This document shows positions 53,201-64,000 of a stretch of 64,000 bases of DNA, one piece after another. The notes below the pieces were generated by a model. That model was not told the DNA's origin and made no database searches. It worked only from the letters and a program-made list of their open reading frames with translations. Each line of letters begins with the position of its first letter. Within the stretch, counting starts at the first letter, position 1. Source of the stretch: Seriola aureovittata (Eukaryota; Chordata; Actinopteri; Carangiformes; Carangidae); assembly GCF_021018895.1 (NCBI RefSeq), contig NC_079369.1, forward strand, positions 10,119,694 through 10,183,693. The letters are read 5' to 3'. Both the position numbers and the translations under genes were made by a program.

Positions 53201-53981
53201 CATCCTTCAAAATCAAATCATATTGTATTGATCTATAACGACATCTTACCATAGAGGAAATATCTCAATCTCAAAGCAATTTCATGGAGCTATTCATTTG
53301 ATTAGGGCCAGTACACTGCGGTGATTATGGACCTATATTGAATCTATACCTGTATTTTGCATCTAATCTACTCTGCATTCAAAGATAATTGTTCAAGCAA
53401 TCAAGGAGTCTCTTATAATCATCATCAGGTAATCAGCAGGTTATTATGTCCCATGGGTAAGTAGTTTCCTGTTCCGCACCCCTTCTGCAAACACACTTAT
53501 GATAGAGGTGTTCCAGGTTATTTTTACATATTATGCTTATCTTGCACTACTGACAGCTATCTATCTACAGTCTTCCCTTAATCATATATGGTTTTCTGTA
53601 GAAGAAGTGAGTACATCACAGGTACAGCAAAGATTCTTTTCTCTGATGGCAGTGTATTTTTATATAGCAGTATGTCTCTTTAAAAGTAGGTACTCTCCAG
53701 AGATTAAAGACCCCATTCTTACACCACTATGTGTGTCCTTATTATGTAACCATGATTTATTTGATGCTGGAAAGAGACATACCTCTAGTTTAAACACTTT
53801 GGCCTGCAAGCTGGATACATTCTTCAGCTCCTCCTGCAGCTGGGCTTTCACCTTGTCCAGTTGTTCATTGACACTCTGAAATGTGACAGTAACATAATAA
53901 CATAAGAAAATGGGAAGAAGATATCAACTGTTTGTGTCATACTTCATGGCATTCCATCCAGTAGTTGTTGAGATATTGTAT

Positions 53982-54035
<54 letters not shown>

Positions 54036-57000
54036 CAGTTTGGACGGAAGTAGTGGACCAAGACACAGATCTAAATTGCCATTCGTAGAGCAATGCTGCT
54101 AGCGTTGGTAAAAGGATAACTGAATATTTGGACACAATAAACTAAAAACTACATTGCCAAAAGTCAGAAAACGCAAAAAAACGATTTGAAATGAGTGTAA
54201 TAAAAAGGCATAATTGACAGGTTCTGACTAACTCACCTTCATTTGGGTCTGATGATTCATGCTCTCTGAGCTCATCTGGAATTTGACGGCCTCCATCTCC
54301 TCACGGCTGGAGTCCTTGGCGCTCTGCACTTGATTCTTGGCCTTTTGCAGTTGCTCCTGGAGTTCTGTGACAGTCCCTGGAAGTGTCTCCTTCTGTGTTA
54401 GCTCCTCTCTTAGTCTGTTATTCTCCAGTCGAAGTTCTGTCATGCACTCTTCTAGTCGCTCCACCATTTTCTGCAGCTCTTCAATCCTGGCAGCGTCGCC
54501 GTCCCAGTGCTCTCTGGCCTCATCTTTTTCTGCACTTAGCCTACAGATGTTCATCCCCAGCTCTGCCATCTCTGTGTTGGCCCTGTGCAGACCCTCACGT
54601 GTCTCACTGTTCTCTAGGACCAGCCTGTCATTTTCTGACTTGAGTGTGGACAGCTCTTCACGGATGGCAGCTGCAGAAATAGCCAGCTCGGCATGGGCAG
54701 CTACTTCACTGTCACGCTGTTCAATCAGTGCCTCTTCTTTCTTTTTGCACTCCATAAGCTCCGTTACATGCTTCTGATTCAGTGCCTCTGTCTGAGCTTT
54801 AAGCTGCTCAGTCAGAGTCCTGAGCTCATCTCTTTGGGCTTGCGTCACCTCCAGCTGTGCTTGGGATTTCAGCTTTTCCTCCCCAGACCTCTGTGCCTGG
54901 ACCCTGAGGTCCAGGATCTCCGTCTGGAGCCTGGACACTTCTTTCATGTTCACCTCCAACTGGCTCTCAACCACAGTCAGTTTGCCTGTCACTTCTTGGT
55001 TCTCCTTTACTTGCACAGCACTCCTCTCCAGCTGAGATTTCTCTATCGCCTGCTTCTCAGAGGTCACCCTTTCAATCACTTCCGTCTGTTTAGCACAGGT
55101 TGCTTCTGCATCAGCTTTGGCGGTCTCAAGCTCCTTCTCTCTGGCCTCCAGAGCTTTTAACCTGGACTGCAGCTCAACAAGGTTCTTCTCTTTACTCCCT
55201 AGCTGGGCCTCTTTGCTTTGGAGCTGTTCTTGAAGACTGGCTTCATTCTTACGTGAAGCTCCTAAATTCTTCTCCAACTCTCCGATCTGCCCGTGAACAC
55301 TCTTCAGGTCCGATTGCATGCGACTAAGAGCTGCTTTCACAGTGTCTTGCTCCTCTCTCAGACTCTGGTTCTCCTGCTCCAGCCGCTTTGACGTGGTGTC
55401 TGAGAGCTTTGCGGCCATGGTGGCTCGCTGCAGACTCTCATCCAACTTGCGGTTCTCCTCACGCAACCGCTTCTCTTTTTCATCCACTGTCACCTTGGTA
55501 TCATCCAGCTGGCCTCGAAGCTGTTTCTCAGAAGCCCTTAGAGATGCTAATTCAGCGTCAAGCAATGCTCTGTTGTCTGCCATCTCCTTCTTCAACTCCT
55601 CATTTCTCTTCACCGTCGCCAGCAGCTTCCCATTCAGGTCCATTAAATTGGCACACTGTGTCTTGTAGTCTTCTATCTTTGTTGTGTGTTCTTTGACGTT
55701 ACCCTCCAGCTCAGCAAGCCTAGTTGTCAGTTTTTCCCTTTCTGTGTTGAGGCTTTGGTTCTTGGCTTCTAGCTTTTGTAGTGTCTTGTGGTTGGAGGTT
55801 AGCTCTGCTTGTTTCTTTTCCACCTGCTCTTTGAGAGTGGTGACTTCTGCTTCTAAAGTCTCTTTTAAGCTACTAACATTCTTCTGCATTTCATCTTTAT
55901 CTTCTTGCGCCATCCTCTTCACCACCTCCACCTCTTTCTCATTCTCTTCAAGACATCTTTGGAGGTCCTGCAGCTGCCTTTGTAGGTTGTTCGCCTCCTT
56001 CTCTCTCAATGTCAAGGCCCCCTGCAGCTTGTCAAGGGCACTACACTGTTCTTCCACTTTCAACTCCAACTTGGCTTTCTCCTCAGACACAGATGTAACT
56101 AATACTCCGAGTTTTGTTTCACCATCCTTTGCAGTTATCTCCTTGACTCTCAGCTCTTCCATTAGCCTTTCTGCCTGCCTCTTCTTCTCCTCTGCCTCTG
56201 CTACAGCTTCCATCTTCCCTTTCTCTGCCTCTTTCAATCTGTCCAGCAACTCGTGTATCTTTTGTGCAGAATCAAAGTAGCTGGCCGCCTGCTGGCCCTT
56301 CTCATTCAGAACCCCGTCCAACTTGGCCATGAGCTCTATGTTCTTCCCCTCAGCAGCTCCCAACTTATCCTGGAGCAGACGGTGTTCAGCATCCATGGCT
56401 TTCTCCCTAGTCCTGAGTGCTTCTACCTCCCTCGACATGGCCCCCTCTCTTTCCTGCGAAGCCTTGAGTTCTCCTTGCAAGCCCCGCTGCTCCTCTTGGG
56501 CAGCAAACGACACATCCAGCTGCCTCTGGAGCTCCACCACTACGCCCCTGAGCTCTGCAGCCTCCTCGCCCAGCTGCTGCACCTTATCGAGGAGTTCCCG
56601 CTGTTTAAGCTCTGACTGGTCCAGCTCTAGGCGGAGGTCGTCAACTGTGCTGACATCTTCGGAGCAGGCAGGCAGGGACTCATTCAGGTCGTTCAGCAGA
56701 CTGTGACCATAATCAGGGCTAGAAGGGAACTCCGGTGCTTGCTAGATGGTTGTAAGAGGAACCAGAGGAGAAGAGGGGGAAGAATATCCTGTAATAATTA
56801 TTATTAATTACAAATTATGGTGAAATGACAGGACATTATTAGAGACACGGGTCAGTTACCTGGGAGTAGGTACTGGCCAGACTGTTAATGCTGGAACTGC
56901 GACTGGGTGGTTTCCACATATGGCCGGGCGAGTTTGCACTTCCAAGCATTCTCCTGTTGATTAGAAAAGAAATGTAATACTTTAAACATTGGTAAATATC

Positions 57001-59612
57001 ACACATCCTGACTAAACACCAAAGCCGGTGCAAAGGGAAGGCTGTATTAGTGTCTGTGACCAAATCTTAATGCTTATTTAGATATCTGAAAGATCATTTT
57101 CATTTGTTTTATTCTCTCTACATGTTTTCAAGATTTCTTGTGCTCATTACCTTGCAAAAGTGGGCCAGGAGGCATCAAGATCATATCCTCTGGAAGCCAC
57201 ATCAAACTGGACATCATTGAGTTCATACAGGTGACTGATGATGTCAACACTAAGGTGGGGCTTCAGGAAGGGGCTTCGTACATAGTACCAGTCACTGTGG
57301 GAAACGAGAAGAAGAAGGGAAGAGGTCAAATAAAACCATAGCGGAACAATTATAGTGGCTGATGAAGGAGGTTTTGTCTCATACGTTGACCCTTAAAAAT
57401 CATAGGAAGAAATTGACCTCAACCAGGAAATTAGGACATTCTTCAATAATATGTTATAATACATCTTTAGCACCAAATAACAGTGATGATGATCCTCTTT
57501 AAGGTTAAGATTCTTCTTTATAGTTTCTCTATGTTGTACCAGGCGTATCTACAATACTACACACACCTGTTCTGATTTCTGGTAAGCCACTGAAAACAGT
57601 CACGTAATACTTCTTAATTATTAACCTGCTCTTTATATTTTACCACTGACCACCATTTCTACTGACGCAACATGCCTGTTTCACCGAAAGGGGAAATGAG
57701 GTGTTTCATTGTCTCTGTCCAAGTTTCACAGACCTTGAAATCCAAAAACAGGGTTCTACTTCATTAGTGTCTGACAGTTTTACCTGGTGACTCTCTGGTT
57801 CATCAGGCACTGCTGGAGCGTGTCAGCCAGTCGCTGATGTACGAGGGAGTAGCGAATAAATGCTCGTCCCTTCCCCAGAGATGTCTTCAGCTATCAAAAC
57901 AGAAGAAGACCTTGTTAAACATAATGTATTTAAATAATTAATTGTTTCATTATTTGCTGCTCAACTTGTCCAAACAAACAAATGATATATTCAACTTCAA
58001 CTACAACATAACTGTTTGTAAAGTGATGCAGAACATATCCAATTAAAGCCTGTTCTAATGCAACACCTACAATTTTGTCATTTTTCCTGACAAACACATA
58101 AAATTAAAAAGGAGAAAAAAACGACACAAAATAATCCTAACATATTACAATTACAGCACACAGTATGTTGCTTTTATATCACAAATACAGGGATGCAGCA
58201 CATCAGTGCCAGTATTTAGATTGAGTTCTTGGATGTGTTTTGGCACCCATATAAGATAAGCACTAAGCTATGAACAGAACGACTCTGTGTGTATTTTGTG
58301 TTGTGACTGTACAATAAGAGATGAGAAAGAAAAAGATGAGAAAAGTGTTTTGGGTCATTTTGAAGGAGGGCAAAATAGATTATTTCTACTTTCTAATGGT
58401 TTGAGAGGTAATCAGATATTATTAATGCTACATTAGTGGTGTCACTCTAAACAACAAAAAAAATCTTAATACTTCAGTGATGGATTTGACAAAGCGGATC
58501 CCATCATTGGCCCCTTTTATTTTAGCCAGACAGTCAGTGAAGTAATCCCAGTAGTCCTTCTTTGTACCAAGAAATGTGGTCTTCTCCTTCTGGTCAAACT
58601 GAAAGAAAGATACATGTGGTTAAATGTAGATTATTTTTGAGTCACTTTTAAGACATAAAATGTGAAGAAAAAGAAGCATTTTAAAGGGTTCTTCTCCAAA
58701 CAGTGTTTAATGCAGCATCATGAATTTACAGTCAAAAAAAGTGTAGTAATCCAATGACAAAACAACTGATGATGCAAGGCTCTGTGTTTTGTAAGCATTT
58801 ATCTGCTTTATATTTCAAACTAGTGGTATCTCATTTGAAATCAAATTACTTTTTCACATCCTCAGTGAATAATTGGGATTCATACCTGTAGCAGGTACTC
58901 CAGTTTGTAGGAGAATTTGTGCAGGCTGGTACTGTCATCTGTGATTGGCTCTCCACTTTCCCTGTACTCCTTTGCAAGCTCAGCAACAGCCTCTGAAATT
59001 TACAGATATGAGTTCAAAGACGAATAAATATCTATCAAATAACAAGCAACACCAACATTAACTTAGGAAAAACATTTAAAAGATACTTGACTAAGATAAA
59101 TACATAAAAAAATGTATTTTAACATCTAGGGTTCATGCAGTCAGTACACTAGTGCTGTAATCAGTGACACAGGAAGCAGGAAAGCAAACAGGAAAAAACA
59201 GGAAAATTATACTTCTTTAGAAAGATCCCTTGGCAAAAGGACTGCATTTCCAGTGCACCCAAACCTCCTGTGTCACCCTCTTCAGGCACAATCACACATC
59301 AAAAACTTGCCTCGTATCCATCGTAAAAACTGGAAGGACACCCGTGAGGGGTGCACCCTTAGGACACACTCTCTGTCTCGCTGCATGCTGACAGAGGCTT
59401 CCACCACGCCCTTACTACACAAACATGAGGTCAGATGTACGTTTTCCCAAATGATTTGATGACCCGCAGAGGTCAGATAGATCCAGGCTTAAAGATTGTA
59501 CTCTCAGACTCGACAAAGAGACCGAGGTCATGACATCACAGCAAACCTCTCTGACTCCTTTCTCTGCTCTTCAGTCACACCATGTCAGCCAACAACTGCC
59601 TGCTGCCAGTCT

Positions 59613-59679
<67 letters not shown>

Positions 59680-59750
59680 GCTGGCGTACCATGCAGATCT
59701 CGGATAATCCTCTGGAGTTGGCTCTCCCCAACAGTAGCCCCAGTAGCCAT
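46989..59750 (-). CDS. fyco1: FYCO1, FYVE and coiled-coil autophagy adaptor
   Basis: Links Rab7/LC3-positive late endosomes and autophagosomes to kinesin for plus-end transport. Exons: 59690-59750, 58886-58992, 58473-58598, 57784-57890, 57151-57294, 56860-56953, 54237-56741, 53783-53875, 52736-52854, 52480-52647, 51467-51619, 51067-51296, 50274-50427, 48546-48638, 48221-48431, 47368-47477, 46989-47064. They sum to 4551 nt, or 1516 aa, close to the mammalian length. Order: N-terminal [14 protein letters not shown] domain (~40-170), coiled coil (~225-1175) mostly in one 2505-bp exon, FYVE zinc finger (~1199-1256; WLVD, RRHHCR, CCRDC), an acidic segment with LC3-interacting FDII (1315-1318), and a GOLD domain ending YDGSDFP. 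A non-coding exon upstream is likely. Confidence 0.97.
47172..47245. repeat. (CA)n microsatellite
   Basis: A long CA array in the last intron of fyco1, about 110 bp from the final exon. Confidence 0.95.
49735..49816 (+). repeat. LINE 3' tail fragment
   Basis: GAAAAGTGCTAAACAAATAAAG followed by a (TGAT)n-like tandem tail has the form of 3' ends of L2/Rex-type fish LINEs, which end in short tandem repeats. It lies in the fyco1 intron between exons 13 and 14. Confidence 0.5.
53978..54033. repeat. (TA)n array
   Basis: Two TA runs in the fyco1 intron between the giant coiled-coil exon and exon 8. Confidence 0.95.
59617..59677. repeat. (CA)n microsatellite near the fyco1 first coding donor
   Basis: About 30 CA units beginning 12 bp past the end of the first fyco1 coding exon (59690). 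On the transcript strand it is a UG tract. Confidence 0.95.
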
Positions 59751-61631
59751 GGCCCCACCGCTCTCTCCCTGGCAACCAGGGGTCGCAGGGTCACATACAG
59801 TCTGCTGAATCAGAGAATCAGAATCAGTCAGGAACAAAAGACTGACATGAATAGTCCAACATACTCTCTCATGCATGGGCAAACTTATACACACAATTCT
59901 GCTAAACATAGAGAGTTTTTTGACTCATCTCATGATGAGTGCATTGACCAATTCTGTGCAGAAAGTGCATCTCTTAGACGTGAAAGCCTGTCTGCCAGAG
60001 ATATAATGGTCTATCACATATGCATTTTGACCTTTATGACCTGCATATGTAATAATGTCACTCTACACATTCTGATTTTCTAACTACCACCTACTATTAA
60101 ACTGTAATTCTTTATTCCTATCTGTCAAATGATGCATCTTTGTTTCTTTAACATTCAATGAAACACTCCTTAACAGCTAAAAATTGAATTACACTCTGAC
60201 ATAACTGCAACAGACGAAGGTTTCAGACTTGATTTGATGATTTATCAAAGGGTTAGATGGGCCTTTTTTGCCTAACAATTTGATCACTGTATGAGCAACA
60301 ATAGTCAAAACGTCCTGCTTCTTGAATTTTGGGTCAGGATGCCGCTTCTGGTTGGTCCATAATGCCTGTAGGTTGGTCACAGATGCATGTAAGTCAACCT
60401 GCCATGTTATCTGCAAACTGCATGATGTGCTGGAAAATGTCAATGGACCTTGGGAAGCTAGCTGGACAGTTTTACTTCACTAAAATCTACTTTCATTACC
60501 CATAAGACAGGGGCATACATATTGCAAAATGTATAATTCTCACACTTTTATATAACCATTTAGTGTCTGAGAATTGCCTATACTTTCATATAAAATTCAT
60601 TATAATATTCTATGTATTACGTCACTGGTTTGTAGCAGACATGTACAGAATCTCCTCTACAAAATCTGCAGAATAAAAACAGTTGGTGGACCCAATAAAA
60701 TGAACACTTGTACAAATAATGAAATGTTGTACAATATGTGAGCAACAAGTTCCACTTGTGAGAAGCTTGTAATGTCTAGTCTTCATAAAATACCACAAAT
60801 CATTGCCGCTAAGATTACCATGGAGTGGAGTTAACACCTCTCTGACACAATGACAGCTAAAATTATGACATTTACAGAGAGTGTTTATAGCAGATATTAC
60901 AGGATGTTATGTAGGTGTTACCTCCTTTCACCTCTTGTTTATGAGGAAGTAAACAAAGCATTTCATAAATAGACATGTAAGGCATCTAAATATAACGATG
61001 TAATTGTGGTTTTATTGTGGCCATGTAAGACTAACACCCTAAATTTTAACACACAATCATTCACGCTATAGTTTAAGTTTAACTTTGTTTGACGTTGGAT
61101 TTGTTAAGCTAACAGCTAGCAAACTACTTTAACATGAGTTCTGAAACCTCGATAACGGCTATAATAAGCCGACAATCGGCTCTTACAGTGCTAATATTAA
61201 TTTTCTAACATCTTTGTAATACAAATAAACTGACGAATCTGTCAGTTTAAGTTTGTAAAGACGACACTTGTGTCATTTTAAGTTGTCTCAGTAATATTTA
61301 GCTTGACACTGATCACTTGACAGACATTTTGAAAACAACCGTGACATCAACGAGACACGATAGCTTAGATAATGGTATATGTTACGAGGTAGTTGAATGT
61401 AGAAAACGAAGAAAAGAGTAATAACTTTGACATACTTTTAGAGGTATGACTCAAGCCCATAACAACCCAGGACGTTTGTGCCTGCATACAAACTTGTTGT
61501 GACCGTCGTGATTGATGCCGTCCCATCCACTGACGAAGCGACATGTAGCCATCGGGCCAATGGCTACGAGGTTGGTAGGCGGGATCTAGTAACTGCATAG
61601 TTTGGTTGCCGTAGCAGAGTAAACAGAGGTG

Positions 61632-61639
61632 TCATGTGA
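61632..61639. promoter_or_regulatory. M-box/CLEAR-like E-box near putative fyco1 promoter
   Basis: TCATGTGA is the core bound by MITF/TFE-type factors that control lysosome and autophagy genes. It lies about 1.9 kb upstream of the fyco1 start codon, where a non-coding exon is likely. The motif is short, so chance is possible. Confidence 0.25.
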
Positions 61640-62684
61640 TCAATGACATACTTAAATGCGGGTCCCACTTTGCTGTGGTGCTTTTGTTCAATTCACAGCT
61701 AATCATACATATTTCAGATATAACTGGAGAGAATGGTATACATGACCTTGTTGAGATCTTGATACAAATCTTTAAAACATAATCAATGTATGACAACTTG
61801 ATACATGTGCACCATACTAAAAGTTTATACAGGCTTTTATGATAACTAAAGCCTATGTGCTGCCTATACAGTATATTGTGATAGGCTACCTACCAACAAA
61901 ATAGCATGGAGGACATTACCATGGGCATTTTATACAGAAAGATCAGTTTATTGTGTAAAGTAGTACTCAGCTTCTGAAAGCAGTTGTGGGCTATGTGTTT
62001 TTGGTAGGTCTGGCAGAGCTATGTCAAGTCTGTCAAAACACTTGAAATCTATGTTATTGCTTGCGTTATTGCACATGTAGGATCCAGAGCTTATGGAGCT
62101 TTCTTTTTTTTTTTTTCAAATCTGTTTCTCACAAGTGCCTGAATATTGCAAAAGTGTAAAACTAAGCTGCTATAGTAGCTCAAGTGTCATTTCTTAAGTC
62201 TCATATGTTACAGTGTCAGTCAAACTACAAAAACACATTTTCTTTTCCTTACCTCTATAGCAATATCTAGTCATGCATATGATTTTGGTTTTACTTGCCC
62301 ATATTTTGAGACATCTGATCCTGGGATTTCTATCAAAACATATTCTATACAGGTGCATCTTTAAGACCTTGCTTTTATGATTAGATAATTGGCAAATCTA
62401 TTTTTGAATAGATGTGTAGTGCAAGCAGAACTGAGGACATAGTCTGGTGAAACCAGAACTAGGAACAGAAATTAGATAATTAAAGCTACCCCTTTCTGAG
62501 TTCGCTAGTCTGAATAGGGAAAGCATCACATCCAACAACATATCAGTCCCATCGAACAGAAGGTAGTTAATTTTTTTTTTCTTTACAATACTATTTTGTG
62601 CTCACAAAAGGAATTCCAGTGTAACATGTTGGTAGGTGCATCCTCCATATCTGTACTTTATATACAGTCTATGATGTGTACACT

Positions 62685-62745
62685 CATTTACATTTACTCA
62701 TTTGACAGATGCTTTTATCCAAAGGGACTTACAAATCAAGGAAAT
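62685..62745. repeat. teleost interspersed repeat fragment
   Basis: TTACATTTACTCATTTGACA and GATGCTTTTATCCAAAGG, then GACTTACAAAT, match a motif present in very many copies in fish genomes. It ends about 120 bp before the xcr1-like coding exon. Family not named here. Confidence 0.55.
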
Positions 62746-62866
62746 CACTAAAGCTGCAACACTCAGTCACTGCAAAGCTGAAAGTAATCATGTGTAAGGC
62801 AAAAATAACCTGCATTAATGCATGCACTAATCCTGTATTTGTTTTCTAGATCCGAGTTCAACAGCA

Positions 62867-63880
62867 ATGAATGACAGTTTAAATAACAGCCTATATGATT
62901 ACGACTATGAAGATGAAGTCTGTGAAAAAGGCTCGGTGGTCAAATTTGGATCCATCGCCATTCCTGTTTTCTTCTCTGTTGTGATAACGCTGAGCCTCAC
63001 AGGGAACATCCTCGTCCTTGTTATCCTGGCTCTGTACGAAAACCTGAAGTCTTTCACCAACATTTTCATCCTCAACCTGGCCATCTCTGACCTCGTCTTC
63101 ACCACCGGTCTCCCTTTCTGGGCCATTTACTACATCTGGGGATGGGTGTTTTCAGAGATTCTCTGCAAAATTGTGACTTTCGTCTTCTTCACTGGGTTTT
63201 ACAGCAGCATCCTCTTTTTGACCATCATGACCATCTACAGGTATCTGGCCGTTGTCCACCCTCTCTCTGACCTGAGCACACCAAAATTCAGCACCGGCGT
63301 TTTTCTGTCTTTCTTAATGTGGATAATCAGTATTGGAGCAGCCATGCCTTCTTTGTTCTACAGCTCTCTCGTCAAAATCCCCCACAAGGGTAAACACTCT
63401 ATGGGCTGTGAATGCCAAACCATCATGTGGGAAATCATAGCTGTTTCTCAACAGAATATTTTCTTCATGGTTGCTTTTGTGGTGGTGGGTTTCTGCTACA
63501 TCCAAATACTGGGAAAAATCACAAGAACAAGATCCCACACAAAGAACAGAGCAGTTAAGTTAGTCTTCTGTATCGTGGCTGTGTTCTTCATCGGCTGGGT
63601 GCCATACAATGTGGTCATCTTTCTGAAGACTTTGGCTGACAATTTGGTGCCACCGTTTGATAACTGTGAGTTGAGCATCCAGATTGATTATGCGTTCTAT
63701 GTGTGCCGACTCATTGCTTTCTCCCACTGCTGCCTGAACCCTGTCTTTTATGTGTTTGTTGGTGTGAAGTTTAGAAGTCATTTGAAATCAATGCTGCATC
63801 AAATGTTCAGTAAGCCAAATCCAGTCAAGGAACAGCAGGCTAGAGCACAGAACTTCATCTCACACGGATCAATGTACTAG
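62867..63880 (+). CDS. xcr1: XCR1-like chemokine receptor (class A GPCR)
   Basis: A seven-helix leukocyte chemokine receptor, 337 aa in one exon. A splice acceptor (TGTTTTCTAG) 17 bp upstream of the ATG indicates a separate 5' leader exon. The N-terminus has N-glycosylation sites and an acidic tyrosine cluster (Tyr10, 12, 14) suited to sulfation. Cys19 and Cys267, and Cys100 with Cys181 or Cys183, fit the two chemokine-receptor disulfides. TNIFILNLAISDLVF, LTIMTIYRYLAVV and SHCCLNPVFYVFVGVKF closely resemble XCR1. The DRY motif reads YRY (124-126), as XCR1 is also atypical (HRY) in mammals. NPxxY is present (291-295). The position beside fyco1 matches the human XCR1-FYCO1 neighbourhood. A different fish CCR-type label is possible. 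Confidence 0.85.
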   Translation: MNDSLNNSLYDYDYEDEVCEKGSVVKFGSIAIPVFFSVVITLSLTGNILVLVILALYENLKSFTNIFILNLAISDLVFTTGLPFWAIYYIWGWVFSEILCKIVTFVFFTGFYSSILFLTIMTIYRYLAVVHPLSDLSTPKFSTGVFLSFLMWIISIGAAMPSLFYSSLVKIPHKGKHSMGCECQTIMWEIIAVSQQNIFFMVAFVVVGFCYIQILGKITRTRSHTKNRAVKLVFCIVAVFFIGWVPYNVVIFLKTLADNLVPPFDNCELSIQIDYAFYVCRLIAFSHCCLNPVFYVFVGVKFRSHLKSMLHQMFSKPNPVKEQQARAQNFISHGSMY

Positions 63881-64000
63881 TTGCTGTTCAATTATATAAT
63901 TTTTCTTGAATTTGCTTGTGCATCACTGATTTTAAAAAATGCATTCAGTGCGTATTTGGTAGGATCCACTTGGTTCATATGTTGCAGTTTGCATGCTGCA

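Larger units (their letters stand above)
59830..62866. other. head-to-head region between fyco1 and xcr1-like gene
   Basis: It should contain a non-coding first exon and promoter of fyco1 (probably near 61440-61640) and the upstream exon and promoter of the chemokine receptor. No other coding exon was recognised. Confidence 0.5.

Noticed and set aside
54337..56706. Long plus-strand open frames of 80-198 codons across this interval
   Set aside because: They are antisense shadows of the fyco1 coiled-coil exon, and are serine/leucine-rich as expected from its reverse complement.
63314..63538. Minus-strand frames under the chemokine receptor
   Set aside because: They are shadows of the plus-strand receptor coding exon, which explains the sequence fully.

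Overview
The window is vertebrate nuclear DNA, most likely from a percomorph teleost. Genes are split by many GT-AG introns, CA/TA microsatellites are dense, and several dispersed repeats look like families common in spiny-rayed fish. The genes match known families: tandem CYP2J/2N/2P-type P450s, fyco1, and an XCR1-type chemokine receptor. I rebuilt the gene models by hand from splice signals and reading phase. Five models close as complete frames of 499, 506, 814, 415 and 1516 codons plus stop, which is strong internal support. No bacterial feature, CRISPR array or tRNA/rRNA gene was seen.

Layout, left to right: (1) 608-1741, minus strand, uqcrh (complex III hinge protein), with its last exon apparently beyond the left edge. 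(2) 2704-6778 and 8820-12709, plus strand, two tandem nine-exon CYP2 genes. Between them lie a decayed LINE fragment and a solo LTR with a perfect 5-bp target duplication, and each P450 gene carries one copy of the same 254-bp inverted-repeat element. (3) 13544-23685, minus strand, a 22-coding-exon gene for a secreted protein with about 17 EGF-like modules and a C-terminal cysteine domain that looks EMI-like; I cannot name it. (4) 27596-43670, minus strand, a 13-exon class B1 hormone receptor of GHRH-receptor type. (5) 46989-59750, minus strand, fyco1 (RUN, coiled coil, FYVE, LIR, GOLD). (6) 62867-63880, plus strand, an intronless xcr1-like chemokine receptor, head-to-head with fyco1.

The genes do not form one pathway. 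From memory of human maps, uqcrh and CYP2J lie on 1p32-33 and FYCO1/XCR1 on 3p21, so the window may join two ancestral blocks. The most notable observations are a gene-conversion-like near-identity restricted to exon 7 of the two P450 genes, a GC-AG intron in the second P450, the unusual multi-EGF/EMI-like protein, and several CA/TG or TA arrays lying within about 40 bp of splice sites. I found no convincing sign of an undescribed multi-gene system.
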